Shown here piece by piece: positions 31,510-41,239 of a stretch of DNA of 64,000 nucleotides. Source of the stretch: Macrosoma leucophasiata. Lineage: Eukaryota; Arthropoda; Insecta; Lepidoptera; Hedylidae. Position numbers and translations under genes: made by a program. The DNA is taken from assembly GCA_036365455.1 (NCBI GenBank), contig JAWQUS010000032.1, forward strand, positions 18,360,001-18,424,000, in the 5' to 3' direction. How positions within the stretch are numbered: position 1 is the first letter of the stretch; every line of letters begins with the position of its first letter. A model generated the notes under the pieces. The model was not told the origin of the DNA. It made no database searches and saw nothing but the letters and a program-made list of their open reading frames with translations.

Positions 31510-31637
31510 TCTCTGCTCAAGGGTGGTAGCGTATCTTTATTTTAACCCCTGGTTTTTATGTAGATGCCTAACAGCTGTAGTGCTTTTATGCTAACCATCC
31601 ATGTGAACTACATGCTTGATTGCCACATAAAAAAGTA
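31510..31637 (+). mobile_element. A retroposon, older subtype, 3' part
   Basis: It has 'aagggtggtagcgtatct' through 'gaactacatgcttgattgcc' and an A-run. Confidence 0.65.
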
Positions 31638-31669
31638 ATGTTAGGTTGATAGAATATAATTTATCTGGA

Positions 31670-31960
31670 GGCATTGAAATAAAACTAGTTTTCGGATTTA
31701 TCTCGCGTATATTAAACTACAATGATTATTTAAAATCGAACCCGACGTTTCGGTCGCTTTTCAGCTTCCGTGGTCTCGGGCAGTCTGATCCGAAGTGGAT
31801 TTTTTCAATCTACCCGAGACCACGGAAGCTGAAAAGCGACCGAAACGTCGGGTTCGATTTTAAATAATCATTGTAGTTTATTATACGCGAGATAAATCCG
31901 AAAACTAGTTTTATTTCAATGAGTGCAGCTCGCGAAAACCTAAGAACATACTATATCTGG
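31670..31960. mobile_element. K element, copy 3, palindromic form
   Basis: About 120 bp on the left ('cggatttatctcgcgtatat' to 'gtggtctcgggcag') is repeated in inverse on the right, with a spacer of about 25-30 bp. The right arm carries 'gaagctgaaaagcgaccg' then 'aaacgtcgggttcg'. Such a head-to-head arrangement is described for Penelope-like elements. There is no reverse transcriptase or GIY-YIG coding sequence in the copy. Confidence 0.7.
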
Positions 31961-32701
31961 AGGCAGTTCAAAGTTTATAAGTTAGAAGTTAACAAGCTCC
32001 AACTCACATGAATTGTGTATCATCGAGTTCTGGCACTAGGGTTGCATTGATCTAGATCGGGACCGTAGGTAGGTACTACATCCTCTTTCTGTCGTCAACT
32101 GGCAGTGTTGCCAATTTGTGGGAAATTCCCCGAATTGACGGAAATTTCAAGCTGAGTGGGTAATTATTGGGGATTGCCATTAAGTGGGGAAAATGCGGGG
32201 ATTTGGACAACTCGCTCTTAAGTTGTATTCTAGTGTAGGTTTCAAAGTTTTAATTTCAATTTTGAGAGGTCTCTCAGGGTAAAAGTTTTTGTAGAGATCA
32301 CGCAGGGCCGAAGTGGGTTTTTGTTTGCTCGCGATTTCATTTAAAGTTGGATTTTAACGAAATATAGGTACTTATAAAGTTTCAGTTTCTCACTTCGGGG
32401 GATTCGACTTAGGTTTTTGGGGAATATGAAGTAAAAGCATTGGCATTAGATATCTACAGACTAAAGTATTAACCTATAACAACAACTCACCTATACTTTA
32501 ATATGTCTGAACATACAAGCTTTAAAAAACTAGTCTCAATAATACTAAGTATTTAAAACACACAAGCGTAACAAGTACGGCTTAAGGTCAAGGCAGTCTA
32601 TAATGAAAAAAAATGTCTACAAAAAACGAAATTAATATTATTAGATACCTATGTAGATAAATAAACCTCATTAATATTCATTGTTATTCATTGGTTAATA
32701 T
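31961..32701. other. Unassigned, no repeat match in window
   Basis: It includes a G-rich piece ('ggggattgccattaagtggg') near 32170-32205. No ORF above background. Confidence 0.4.
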
Positions 32702-33016
32702 CATAGAGCAACACGGACCACCGGCCGCGGCGGACCGGAGGGGAGTAGCCCTAACCCTATAAGCAGGCTTTCCCCTCTGTTAGAATACAAGCACAAGTGA
32801 CCCCATGCCTGTCCCCAAGATGTTTAAAAGTGTGCGTGAAATTGTTTATGTAATTTGTTAAAGTCAAAGTTTGCGTTTCGAGGTTATAGACGATTTTTGT
32901 TGTGGGTGTGTGTGTGTGTCACACAAATTTCTCCCCGCAAAGAATAACAGACTATTTTACGTCGGTAATAAACGCTATCTCCCCTCTGGTCGGTCGGTGG
33001 CCCGTGTTGCTCTATG
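32702..33016 (+). mobile_element. C MITE, copy 3
   Basis: Both ends CATAGAGCAAC / GTTGCTCTATG are present with 'ggaccggaggggagtagcc' inside. The flanking octamers only partly agree, suggesting age. Confidence 0.9.
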
Positions 33017-33063
33017 GTTTAGTACGGTTTGTATATTACGTACCTACCAATGTCTCTTCTAAA

Positions 33064-33118
33064 TTCAGAATCAGAATCAGAAATTTATTTATTCGTTTAG
33101 GGTGACAAGCACCTCTTA
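33064..33118 (-). mobile_element. L LINE 3' scrap
   Basis: It is the antisense 'cagaatcagaatcagaa' end with 'attcgtttagggtgacaag'. Confidence 0.7.
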
Positions 33119-33121
33119 ATT

Positions 33122-33409
33122 TTACTGGTGGTAGAGCTCCAGTGACGGAGCTAGTGGGCGTAGGCACCACCGCGTTACCTAATATACTTGGCGCTAAATG
33201 GTAGTGTTCAGCACTATCGTGAAGTATCGTGTTCCGGTCAGGTGGTAATGTACGGCCCTGTAATTTCTGGCACAGAGGCATAACACCTTAGGCCTCAGGA
33301 GTGGTAACGCATCTGCATTCTGACCTTGGTCTTCGTCTATAGGCTGCAGTCATCACTTAACATCAATGTGAACTGCATGCTTGTTTGCCACTTCTATGAC
33401 ATAAAAAAA
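33122..33409 (+). mobile_element. A retroposon, full length
   Basis: It carries a 9-bp tandem duplication ('actatcgtgaagtatcgtg') not seen in other copies, and lacks 'tgtgtgggtg'. Confidence 0.9.
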
Positions 33410-33415
33410 TATCCC

Positions 33416-33475
33416 CCTTATGGCCGGCTTTGGTCCAGCTGTGGACATCTTTCGGCAGATGTGATGAATGAAGGT
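33416..33475 (+). mobile_element. F: RTE-type LINE 3' end
   Basis: The phrase 'ggtccagctgtggacatctt' followed by 'tcggcagatgtgatgaatg' is the typical RTE tail wording. It is the complement of the start of 40396-40554. Confidence 0.6.
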
Positions 33476-33499
33476 AACTACATACTTATTAAGTTTGTA

Positions 33500-33705
33500 T
33501 GATAAACTAGCTGTTGCCCGCGGCTCCGCCCGCGCCTACGCGAAAAGCGACCGGAAACTCATCAAATCATCCCATGACATCCCACAGAAACATTTTTTCG
33601 GAATAAAAATTATGTGTTAATTACCATCGATGTGTGCCAAATTTCGTTTTTGCGTGAAGGAGTAACAAACAAACATACGAACTTTTGCATTTATAATACT
33701 TAAAC
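33500..33705 (+). mobile_element. S element, copy 2
   Basis: It starts 'aactagctgttgcccgcggc' and runs through 'cgcctacgcgaaaagcgacc' to 'gcatttataata'. It is the intact reference for the reversed copy embedded in F near 1885-2132. Confidence 0.65.
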
Positions 33706-33902
33706 GGTATACGATACGATAATAACATAGATTATTGACAAAAACATAATTTATTCATTTGTTTTTGTACCTCTAGATAGGTACCACTGCAGAAATGTCC
33801 GGTTGATCACGTCAGTGCCTTATTTATGTAGATATAAAGTCTACTTTACAATGGTTTTGGATCTTTGGAAACTTCTTTGATCGATGTGAACGGAAAAACG
33901 TA

Positions 33903-34045
33903 CCGGGACAAATATTTAATTTTGTATGGCCTACAGATATTTGTTTCGGGTCTGGGTGTTTGTGTATGTGTTGTATGTGTACAACGGCACCCACGACACA
34001 GGTTTATACCTACTGTGGGGTTGTGAGTGTAAGCGTATTTTATAT
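33903..34045 (+). mobile_element. I SINE, head missing
   Basis: It starts 'taccgggacaaatattt' with a 5-bp insertion before 'tgtatggcc', and is complete to 'gtaagcgtatttt'. Confidence 0.8.
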
Positions 34046-34259
34046 TTATGTTCGAGTGATCTAATAATGCTATTGTCTTTCACGTGACCCTAATAAAACA
34101 GTTTTCTTATTCAATAATTACAAGGTTCGCTAATTAAAATTTGTGCTGTTCCGATAGTTATACGAATTTAAATTGAGCCATTCTTTGGCAAAGATAATGA
34201 AATACCAATATTGTGTTACAGAATATTTTAACACAATTTTGTCCAATTTTATTGCACGG

Positions 34260-34576
34260 CAAACTGCCTCAGTAGCGTAGTGGTAGCAGGCCACTACTAT
34301 TACGCTGGAGGTCCTGGGTTCGATTCCCGGGTCGGGGACTATCAGAGATAACGGTTTAAAATCCTTTATCTCTGCTTCTATTGGGATTTTTCCATTTTCT
34401 GGAAGTTTCCCAGTACCCCGGAGTTTGGTAATGTGCCCGGAGATGGCAACAGGTTCGCCACCTGTTACATGGGCCAAAACGTAACCGGCGAGTCGTGGGT
34501 GTTTGCATGTATGATTGAATGCCTCTGCCTACCTCTGCCTACCCCTTCGGGGATTACAGGCGTGAAGTTACGTTTT
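34260..34576 (+). mobile_element. B SINE, copy 7, full length, with target duplication
   Basis: TTATTGCACGG precedes the head (to 34259) and follows the T-run tail (to 34590). The head reads 'tagcgtagtggtagcagg', a one-base A-box variant shared with copy 11. Confidence 0.95.
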
Positions 34577-34599
34577 TTTTTATTGCACGGAGTATTGAA

Positions 34600-35415
34600 T
34601 TTTTTTTAACTTCCAGCTGAACCGACAAACATCGTTCTGCTATACAATAAATATTTATGGAAATTGCCGTACAAATAATAAACAATAAATCTCAGGCGAG
34701 TCTCATCATCGGTGTGAGGAACGCGTTTGAAATTCATTTTCGCTCCTTTTCGACAACTTCTAAGATTTTAATTTTAATTATATGGTGTAATATATTGACT
34801 ACTAAATACTAACTAAAGTATTAAATTTGATGAATATTGATAATGTGTACTAAATGGCTTTCTGTAATTGCCGCATTGTGAGTTACCATTTTTTTGGTAG
34901 TAAAATGTAATGGGTATATTACGCTATCTTTAGCATACTCGTAGATATATGCCATCGCGTTTTTTGTGGATCTACCGAAGAGGAAATATTTTACGATAAA
35001 TTGTTTTGTTATATCTCAAAGGTCTATGCCAACGTCTTTCATGAAAGCTAGCTGGCCGCTTGACTTCGGCGATACCTCCATTATCTAATTTAATTATTAA
35101 ATTCAATTCAATAACACAAAACTCAAACAAATTATATACACAAACTTCCTCATGAATCACTCTTTGTATCAGTGAAAACCGCATGAAAATCCGTGCAGTC
35201 CCAGGTCTTTGGGTTTTCCGGGAACAGACAGACCGGCAGACGCGGCGGATGAATTTGTTTTAAATTATGTATTGATAAAACAATTATTCACGTTGCTATA
35301 AAACTTACATTAAGACAAAAAAAAACATGTATGAGCTTGCATCACTGACCACTAATGTGAAGTATACATAACGTTAATTACATACATAAAAAATATACTA
35401 GTAACGCATAGAAGC
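34600..35415. other. No gene recognised; one repeat-tail segment
   Basis: The stretch 35150-35285 ('aaccgcatgaaaatccgtgc', 'gggaacagacagaccggcag') reads like a dispersed insect element 3' region. The overlapping minus-strand open frame is a by-product. Confidence 0.45.
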
Positions 35416-35422
35416 ATTTAAA

Positions 35423-35894
35423 GGAGATGTTGCGAGCTCGGCCCTGGTTCGTACATGTTCTCAAAAAAAGGGTAAATTAAAGAAGAGTCCAAAAAAAAAT
35501 ACAATTATATTATTAAAGAATATATTTTAGAGTTACAACCACATTTAATTCAAACGATTTTATCATTTTCCAACTATGTTAAACATGGCGGCGATACAGC
35601 CGACACTTGGGATCAATCGATTTTGATCGTATTTAGAAAATATTACTTTTTTCTCCAAGTTCTTTATAATCAAAATACAATTTAAAAAATGAAAATGTCA
35701 AAATGACATCGCCCGCCATATGCGCCATGTTTGTTTTGAGTTGCAATTCTAACTGCAAATTATGTTTTGTAACTGCAAACAAAGCTAAATAAGTCAAAAT
35801 ATGCAGTAAAAAACGTTTTTATATTGATTTTGCCTGTTTAATGATATTGTGTACAATACATGGCCGGAGGTTCATACATTTTTGCAACATCTCC
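35423..35894 (-). mobile_element. G MITE, copy 3, intact
   Basis: It is 472 bp with both GGAGATGTTGC/GCAACATCTCC ends, again bounded by AAA and TTT. It is the closest reference for repairing the broken copy at 11286. Confidence 0.95.
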
Positions 35895-36213
35895 TTTTTA
35901 TACCTCATCCATTAAAATTCTTATCACGCAGAAAATGTCTAGCTTCAATGATCATATCGAACATTGTTGAGTTGAGTTATGAGTTTTTTTTATACAGGTT
36001 TAGCTCCAATGGAGACAAAGTCAGATTTTTTAATCAGTCAAACAGCTCTGTTATTATCCATTGTTTATTTTTATCAGATGGATAAGTGGCACATTTCGAT
36101 CTAGTCTGATTCAATTATTGTTTGCTATATGTGATTAAAAATCAAATTTATAGTCTGATAGGTACATACTTGAAGTATAATGAGAATAGAACTGTTTAGT
36201 CTGTCTGTAGTAC

Positions 36214-36532
36214 TGCCTGCCTCGGAAGCCTAGTGGTAGCAGGCCACTACTACTACGCCGAGGTCCTGGGTTCGATTCCCGGGTAGAGGGTTATCAGAGA
36301 TAATGGTGTTAAGTCCTTTATCTCTGGTTCTATTGAGATTTTTCCATTTTCTAGAAATTTCCCAGTACCTCGAAGTTTGGTAATGTGCCCGGAGATGTCA
36401 ACAGGCTCGCCACCTGTTACATGGGCCAAAAACGTAACCGTCGAATCGTGGGTGTTTGCATGTATGTTTGAATGCATGCATTTACCTCTGCCTACCCCTT
36501 CGGGGATTACAGGTATGCAGTTACGTTTTTAC
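36214..36532 (+). mobile_element. B SINE, copy 8, full length
   Basis: The head reads 'gaagcctagtggtagcagg', with the A box slightly altered. The tail is 'ggattacaggtatgcagtta'. Confidence 0.95.
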
Positions 36533-37379
36533 GAAAATATATTTTTTTACATTTTAATGGAGCGGTATACTTACATTATTTTTTAATAATGCGCAAAAGT
36601 CAATGGAAAATATATTTATAATTAAATATAAAAGTAAATGTAAGAAAGGAATTGAATGGAGATTTTTATTTAAAGTAATGAAATTGAAAAACAAAAACGT
36701 GAAATACAGTCTCAACGTAATTAAATCTATATTTACCCCTTAGGTAAGCCTAATGTTTGTAAAAAAAAAAAGTTTGTTTTATTTTATAATATTAATTACG
36801 TCTCTACATCAAAATTTGCCTCTACAAGCTCTATCTTGAAATCACTACAAATTATAATTTAAATTACCTATTACTAAGTAGTTTTATTACTAAGTACTAC
36901 GTAGTTTTATATCCACTAAATCAAGACGGTTTTTTTTTAATTTAATGATATTGAAAATTTAAACGCATTGTTATTATTATTATAGGTATGTTTATTTCGA
37001 CAAACTTCGATCATACAAAGTGAAAATACAAAATTAAGTGATTACAATTGTGTTACTTAGTAGGTATGACTTAACCTAGTGTTAGTAAAAATATATTAAT
37101 AAGACATTTCCAACGCATTGTTCAAACTTTGATAGTTACTATAGGTGCTCGATTTCTTTATGCTACCTTTTACATGACTGAAAAATACATAAAATAACTA
37201 ATTTATCGTGTTTCATGGATACATACTACTTTGTCTCTGTCATGCATACTTTGTCTTCCCGTTTCAAGAAATATGCTCCAGTTATAAATACGTTTTTACT
37301 ATAATTAATGACCCAACATCAACCACAAACCTCAGTTAAGTACTAATTACGTAGTAAATTAATTTACGCATCTCCTTAC
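36533..37379. other. AT-rich, essentially repeat-free stretch
   Basis: I find no copies of the window's repeat families between about 36.6 and 37.4 kb. No ORF of note. Confidence 0.5.
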
Positions 37380-37645
37380 TTGATCTATGACAAACACGTT
37401 CGTGCTGGCGGGCTGCCGGGCAACAACACAACACAAACGCGTGGCGTCTTGATACCAACGGACGTGTGTCCGCGCCTTTATTTACTTTAGGTTTGTTTCG
37501 CAAACTTCTTTAAAAAAAAAAACAACGTCCGTATACTTTTCATATCTAAGGTGCTTTTTATGCCTTTTTAAAAGTGATTTTTATATGTAGTGATTTATTT
37601 ATTTGTAATGTTTGTATCTGTAATTGTGAGAGTGAAAGTTTTGTG
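37380..37645 (+). promoter_or_regulatory. Promoter/5' UTR candidate
   Basis: A local rise in CpG and GC ('ctggcgggctgccgggcaac', 'aacgcgtggcgtc', 'gtgtccgcgcc') in otherwise AT-rich DNA lies directly before a short ATG exon with a donor site. No TATA box or initiator can be assigned with confidence. Confidence 0.4.
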
Positions 37646-37695
37646 ATGAACGGGCTGTTGGATTCGGAGAGAGAAATGGCGGGAAATGTTGACAG
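37646..37695 (+). CDS. Candidate first coding exon
   Basis: ATG at 37646 (G at -3) opens a frame of 16 codons plus two bases, MNGLLDSEREMAGNVD then AG, ending at 'gacag' followed by the donor 'gttagt'. Nothing in it matches the repeats here, and it lies in the most repeat-poor part of the window behind a CpG-bearing segment. That is what a 5' exon of a gene extending rightwards would look like. No downstream exon could be identified in the remaining 26 kb. The peptide is too short to name. The phase equals that of the exon candidate at 10143-10210. Confidence 0.5.
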
Positions 37696-38642
37696 GTTAG
37701 TAAAAAAGTTATGCTAACTTTTTTTTAATAAAGAGAAAAGGACTTTTAAAGTTTTAATTCCTATTACAAACAACTTTGTAATTTATTTCCGATCGCCGGC
37801 AACGTTTGATTGTTAGTTGTAACAGGTTCCTAGAGTCATTAAATTATAATTTAAAATGTAGGTTTATAAATGCATGATCTTTAAAACATTAACATTTTAT
37901 ACAAAACAATATAGGATGTAATATTCCTATATAAGGATGCACGTTTTCGAAGAGTATTTTAAATAAATAATTATTGATTTAATAAAAAAAAATGAAAAAT
38001 ACATCGAAGATAAAATTACATAGTAAAATTAATTTTGAAATTTAAATGATTACGTGTGTACCTTCATAAATAACTCTCACATAATTTTCGCGTACCTACC
38101 TATTAAATCCTACTAATATCTAAAAAAAGCGGTAGTTTGTGAGTTTGGATGGATGGATGGATGGATGGATGTTTGATAAACCCAAGTACCCATTCACGAA
38201 AAAATTACTGGACGGCATTGGATGAAACTTTACATTTACAGTAGGTACAGGTTATACATTGGAATAACATTTGCAATGATTAAAAGTACACCCGAACGAA
38301 GTCGCGGACATAAACTAGTATATTATTATTATAAAATAAATAAGTAATTAAAAAGAATTAAAACATTACTAAATAACTATTCTTATCATACCTAAATAAA
38401 ATATCAACAAAAGTTGAAAATTTCGAATGTTGAAAAACATTAAATAAAAAAAAATAAGTATGAAAAATATTACAAAAATCTCCTTCCTTTATCCAAATGT
38501 AATTACCTATCACACTATTCACCGAAGTCGTTATTTATGACCATATTCTCTGCCTATTTCGTAAGTTAATTAAGTGATAGATACCTATCTCTCGCATAAT
38601 AAATAATATTAGATACCTGCTGATAAGACCGACCGGCAAAAA
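37696..38642. other. Intron-like AT-rich sequence with TGGA microsatellite
   Basis: A (TGGA)n run lies at about 38146-38171. Text near 38200-38320 ('actggacggcattggatgaaac', shortened here to its sense, and 'cccgaacgaagtcgcgga') resembles a decayed J-type repeat end. No exon signals are evident. Confidence 0.45.
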
Positions 38643-39201
38643 TCAATCGGAACTGTTTTTATATTATTTCGCATTAACACATGCTTGTGAAATATATTTT
38701 ATTTTAAAGAAAAATGGAAGGAAAAATTTGACTTCAGGCGAGACTCGAACTCGCGACCTACTGGGAATCTAGTCCAGCCGCTCTTCCATTTGAGCTACTG
38801 AAGTCCTGCCCGATTTGTCAAATCTTTCCTTCACATTTATTGCCTTGCTTTATGGTAGCAGTAGCGCCATCTATTACCAACTATACTAGTTAGGCAACCG
38901 TTATAATAGACTTTTCAGTTTATAGGGGTAAAATTATTAAGGGTAAAAGCGACTTCTTTACGATATTCAATAAACTGAAAAGTCTATTATATCAGTTACC
39001 TAACGAGCATAGTTGGTAATAGATGGCGCTACTGCTACCATAAAGCAAGGCAATAAATGTGAAGGAAAGATTTGACAATTCGGGCAGGACTTCAGTAGCT
39101 CAATTGGAAGAGCGGCTGGACTAGATTCCCAGTAGGTCGCGAGTTCGAGTCTCGTCTGAAGTCAAATTTTTCCTTCCATTTTTCTTCAATCGGAACTGTT
39201 T
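38643..39201. mobile_element. D inverted dimer with 16-bp target duplication
   Basis: TCAATCGGAACTGTTT stands at 38643-38658 and 39186-39201, exact. Between them lies one insertion of 527 bp: T1 motif, an antisense D copy (tRNA-like 38730-38805, leader to about 38925), a central 'aagggtaaaagcgacttctt' segment, then a sense D copy (leader, tRNA-like 39088-39163, A-rich end). The arms match over about 220 bp with few differences. It would fold into a long hairpin as RNA or single-stranded DNA. Confidence 0.95.
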
Positions 39202-39307
39202 GGTAATAACATTGACCTATTTATATGTTCTAAAGTACTAGACAGGACATTCCATGAGTATTCTCGGTAGCATGGCTCCAGTTGCCATAAGTCAATTTAC
39301 CTCACTT

Positions 39308-39345
39308 TTTTATGTAATAAAAGTGGCAAACAAGCATGCATCTGA
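39308..39345 (-). mobile_element. A retroposon 3' scrap
   Basis: Only 'atgtaataaaagtggcaaac' and 'aagcatgcat' remain. Confidence 0.6.
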
Positions 39346-39422
39346 CTTTGGTGTATTTTAGACAAAATCTCACTTGAGATACAGGTCACCGGCCACTCAC
39401 CACGCTGTATGTTTTATTTTAC

Positions 39423-39789
39423 ACTAGCTGTCCCCGCGACTTCGTCCGCGTGAGAATTTATGATTGTTCAGTATCTACCCGGACGAAGTCGTGGGCGAAG
39501 CTAGTATGAAAGTAGCCTAAGTTACTCCTTATTACATCGGCTATCTGCCAGTGAAAGTCCCGTCAAAATCGGTCCAGCCGTTCCCAAGATTAGCCCCGCC
39601 AAACAGACAGACAGACAGACAGACAGATAGACAGACAGACGGACAGACAGACAGACAAAAATTGAAAAAAAAATTGTTTTGGTAGATATATGTACCGTGT
39701 TTACATACTCGTACATATTATGCATTTAGTAAAAAGCGGTTATTTTAATATTACAAACAAACACTCCAATTTTATTTATTTGTATAGAT
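39423..39789 (+). mobile_element. J element, copy 1
   Basis: It begins 'actagctgtccccgcgactt', has an inverted answer near 39480-39505, then 'gtcccgtcaaaatcggtcca', an (ACAG)n run at about 39602-39655 and an AT-rich end to 'gtatagat'. The copy at 57588-57912 is its reverse. Confidence 0.8.
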
Positions 39790-39825
39790 TTTAATCTAAT
39801 AATTATCTGGTAAACAGTTCACATA

Positions 39826-39928
39826 GATGATAGTGCTGAACACTACCATTTACAGATGCGGCAGATAGATTAGGTAATGCGGTGGTGCCTATGCCCTCGA
39901 GCTCCTACACTGGATCTACCACTAGTAA
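39826..39928 (-). mobile_element. A retroposon, older subtype, hairpin end
   Basis: It has 'gatagtgctgaacactacc' through 'cgagctcctacactgg'. A duplicated 'agatgcggcagatag' marks the middle. Confidence 0.7.
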
Positions 39929-40119
39929 CTTCTTTGGCGGCGTTTTGCACTTTTTGTTATGGATAAAAAATGTTAAACTCGCGTCAACACTCGTGATCCT
40001 GATCGAAAATCCGTAAGACGCACAAAACAAAGCAAAAAATGCAATACGTTAATATTCAAGTTTTTACTTCTGTCGGCACTCCCGGAGTGCAACCCGTTGT
40101 TATTTGCGTGATAGTATTT

Positions 40120-40393
40120 TTCAAACAATCGCGCAGTTCACATGGATGTTAAGTGATGATTGCAGCCTATAGACACTTACAAAATGAGGTCAAAATGCAG
40201 ATGCGTTGCTACTATGACCAGAGGTGAAAATGCAGATGCGCTACCACTCCTGAGGCCTAAGGTGTTATGCCTCTACATTACCACCTGACCGGAACACGAT
40301 AGCGCTGAACACTACCATTTAGCGGCAATTAAAAGGTAATGCGGTGGTGCCTACGCCCGCGATCTCCGTCACTGGAGCCCTACCACCAGTAAT
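40120..40393 (-). mobile_element. A retroposon with internal duplication
   Basis: 'aaaatgcagatgcg' occurs twice, about 36 bp apart, and the 'gccggaaattacagggccg' block is missing. A long open frame crossing this copy, F and C4 is accidental. Confidence 0.85.
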
Positions 40394-40395
40394 AT

Positions 40396-40554
40396 TAGCT
40401 TCATCATCATCACTCAAACCGAAAGACGTCCACAGCTGGACAAAGTGTTGTGCGTCATAAGAAAAGAATATGCTATAATCGCCACGCTTTGCAAGCGGAT
40501 TGGCGATCGTAGTGGCTCTAGTTTTATCGCGGGACGCTGCTGCCCATAGAGCAA
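40396..40554 (-). mobile_element. F: RTE-type 3' end, target of C4
   Basis: It has 'tcatcatcatcactcaaacc', 'gacgtccacagctggac' and 'cgcgggacgctgctgccc'. C4 is inserted in its last bases. Confidence 0.7.
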
Positions 40555-40837
40555 CACCGGAGGGGAGTAGCCATATACAGGCTTTCCCCTCTGTCAAAAT
40601 ACAAGCCCAAATGGGCCTATACCTGTCGCCTAGATGTTTAAATGTGTGCGTGAAATTGTTTCTGTATTTTGTTAAAGTCAATGTGTGAGTTTCGTAGTAA
40701 TAGACGATTTTTGTAGTGTGCATGTGTGTCGCACGCATTTCCCCCCGCAAAAAATGACAGACTGTTTTGCATCGGTAATACACGCTATGGCTACTCCCCT
40801 CCGGTCCGCCGCAACCGGTGGGCCGCGTTGCTCTATG
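40555..40837 (-). mobile_element. C MITE, copy 4, perfect 8-bp target duplication
   Basis: CTGCTGCC lies at 40547-40554 and 40838-40845. The left inverted end has lost about 21 bp after 'catagagcaaca'. Confidence 0.95.
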
Positions 40838-40839
40838 CT

Positions 40840-40879
40840 GCTGCCTATCCCGGGTAAACAACAACCCGGGATAGGCAGC
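40840..40879. repeat. Perfect palindrome, 16-bp arms
   Basis: GCTGCCTATCCCGGGT (40840-40855) and its exact inverse (40864-40879) are separated by 8 nt. It begins inside the right-hand target duplication of C4. Confidence 0.95.
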
Positions 40880-41067
40880 TAGATTACTACCGTATTGGAA
40901 TGGTTTGACCGCCATTGTTTGGTTGTCTGACTGCACTACCGGAAGAATTCTCCCCCACTGAAGAGTGATGGGGTCGTCACGTTTGACAAAGCGTTGGTTT
41001 TAGATGATGACAAATATTAGCTTACAAACAATTAGTAAATTAAAAAAATAATATTTAAAAAAAGTTT

Positions 41068-41239
41068 TCTTATGTACGGTTCTGTAATTTTCGGCACAGA
41101 GGCATAACAACTTAGGCCTCAGAAGTAGCAACGCATCTGCATTTTGATCTCTGGTCTTTGTGTGGGTGTCTATAGGCTGCAGTAAGCTTTTAACATCAAT
41201 GTGAACTGCACGCTTATTTCCTCTTCCAATACAAAAAAA
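41068..41239 (+). mobile_element. A retroposon, 5'-truncated
   Basis: It runs from 'ttatgtacggttctgtaatt' to the A-run. Confidence 0.85.

Larger units (their letters stand above)
30640..31515. repeat. X repeat, copy 1, with B6 and C2 inserted
   Basis: The pieces 'acaccgcgaacactcggc', 'aatcaggacgtg' and 'gaagtgtccattctatac' appear in the same order in the shorter copy at 51632-51866, which lacks both insertions. Confidence 0.75.

Noticed and set aside
38146..38171. Telomere- or satellite-like repeat (TGGA)n
   Set aside because: A short simple microsatellite only.
40319..40936. Longest open frame of the window (205 codons, minus strand)
   Set aside because: It crosses three unrelated repeats (A, F, C4) whose other copies do not keep a frame, so it is accidental.
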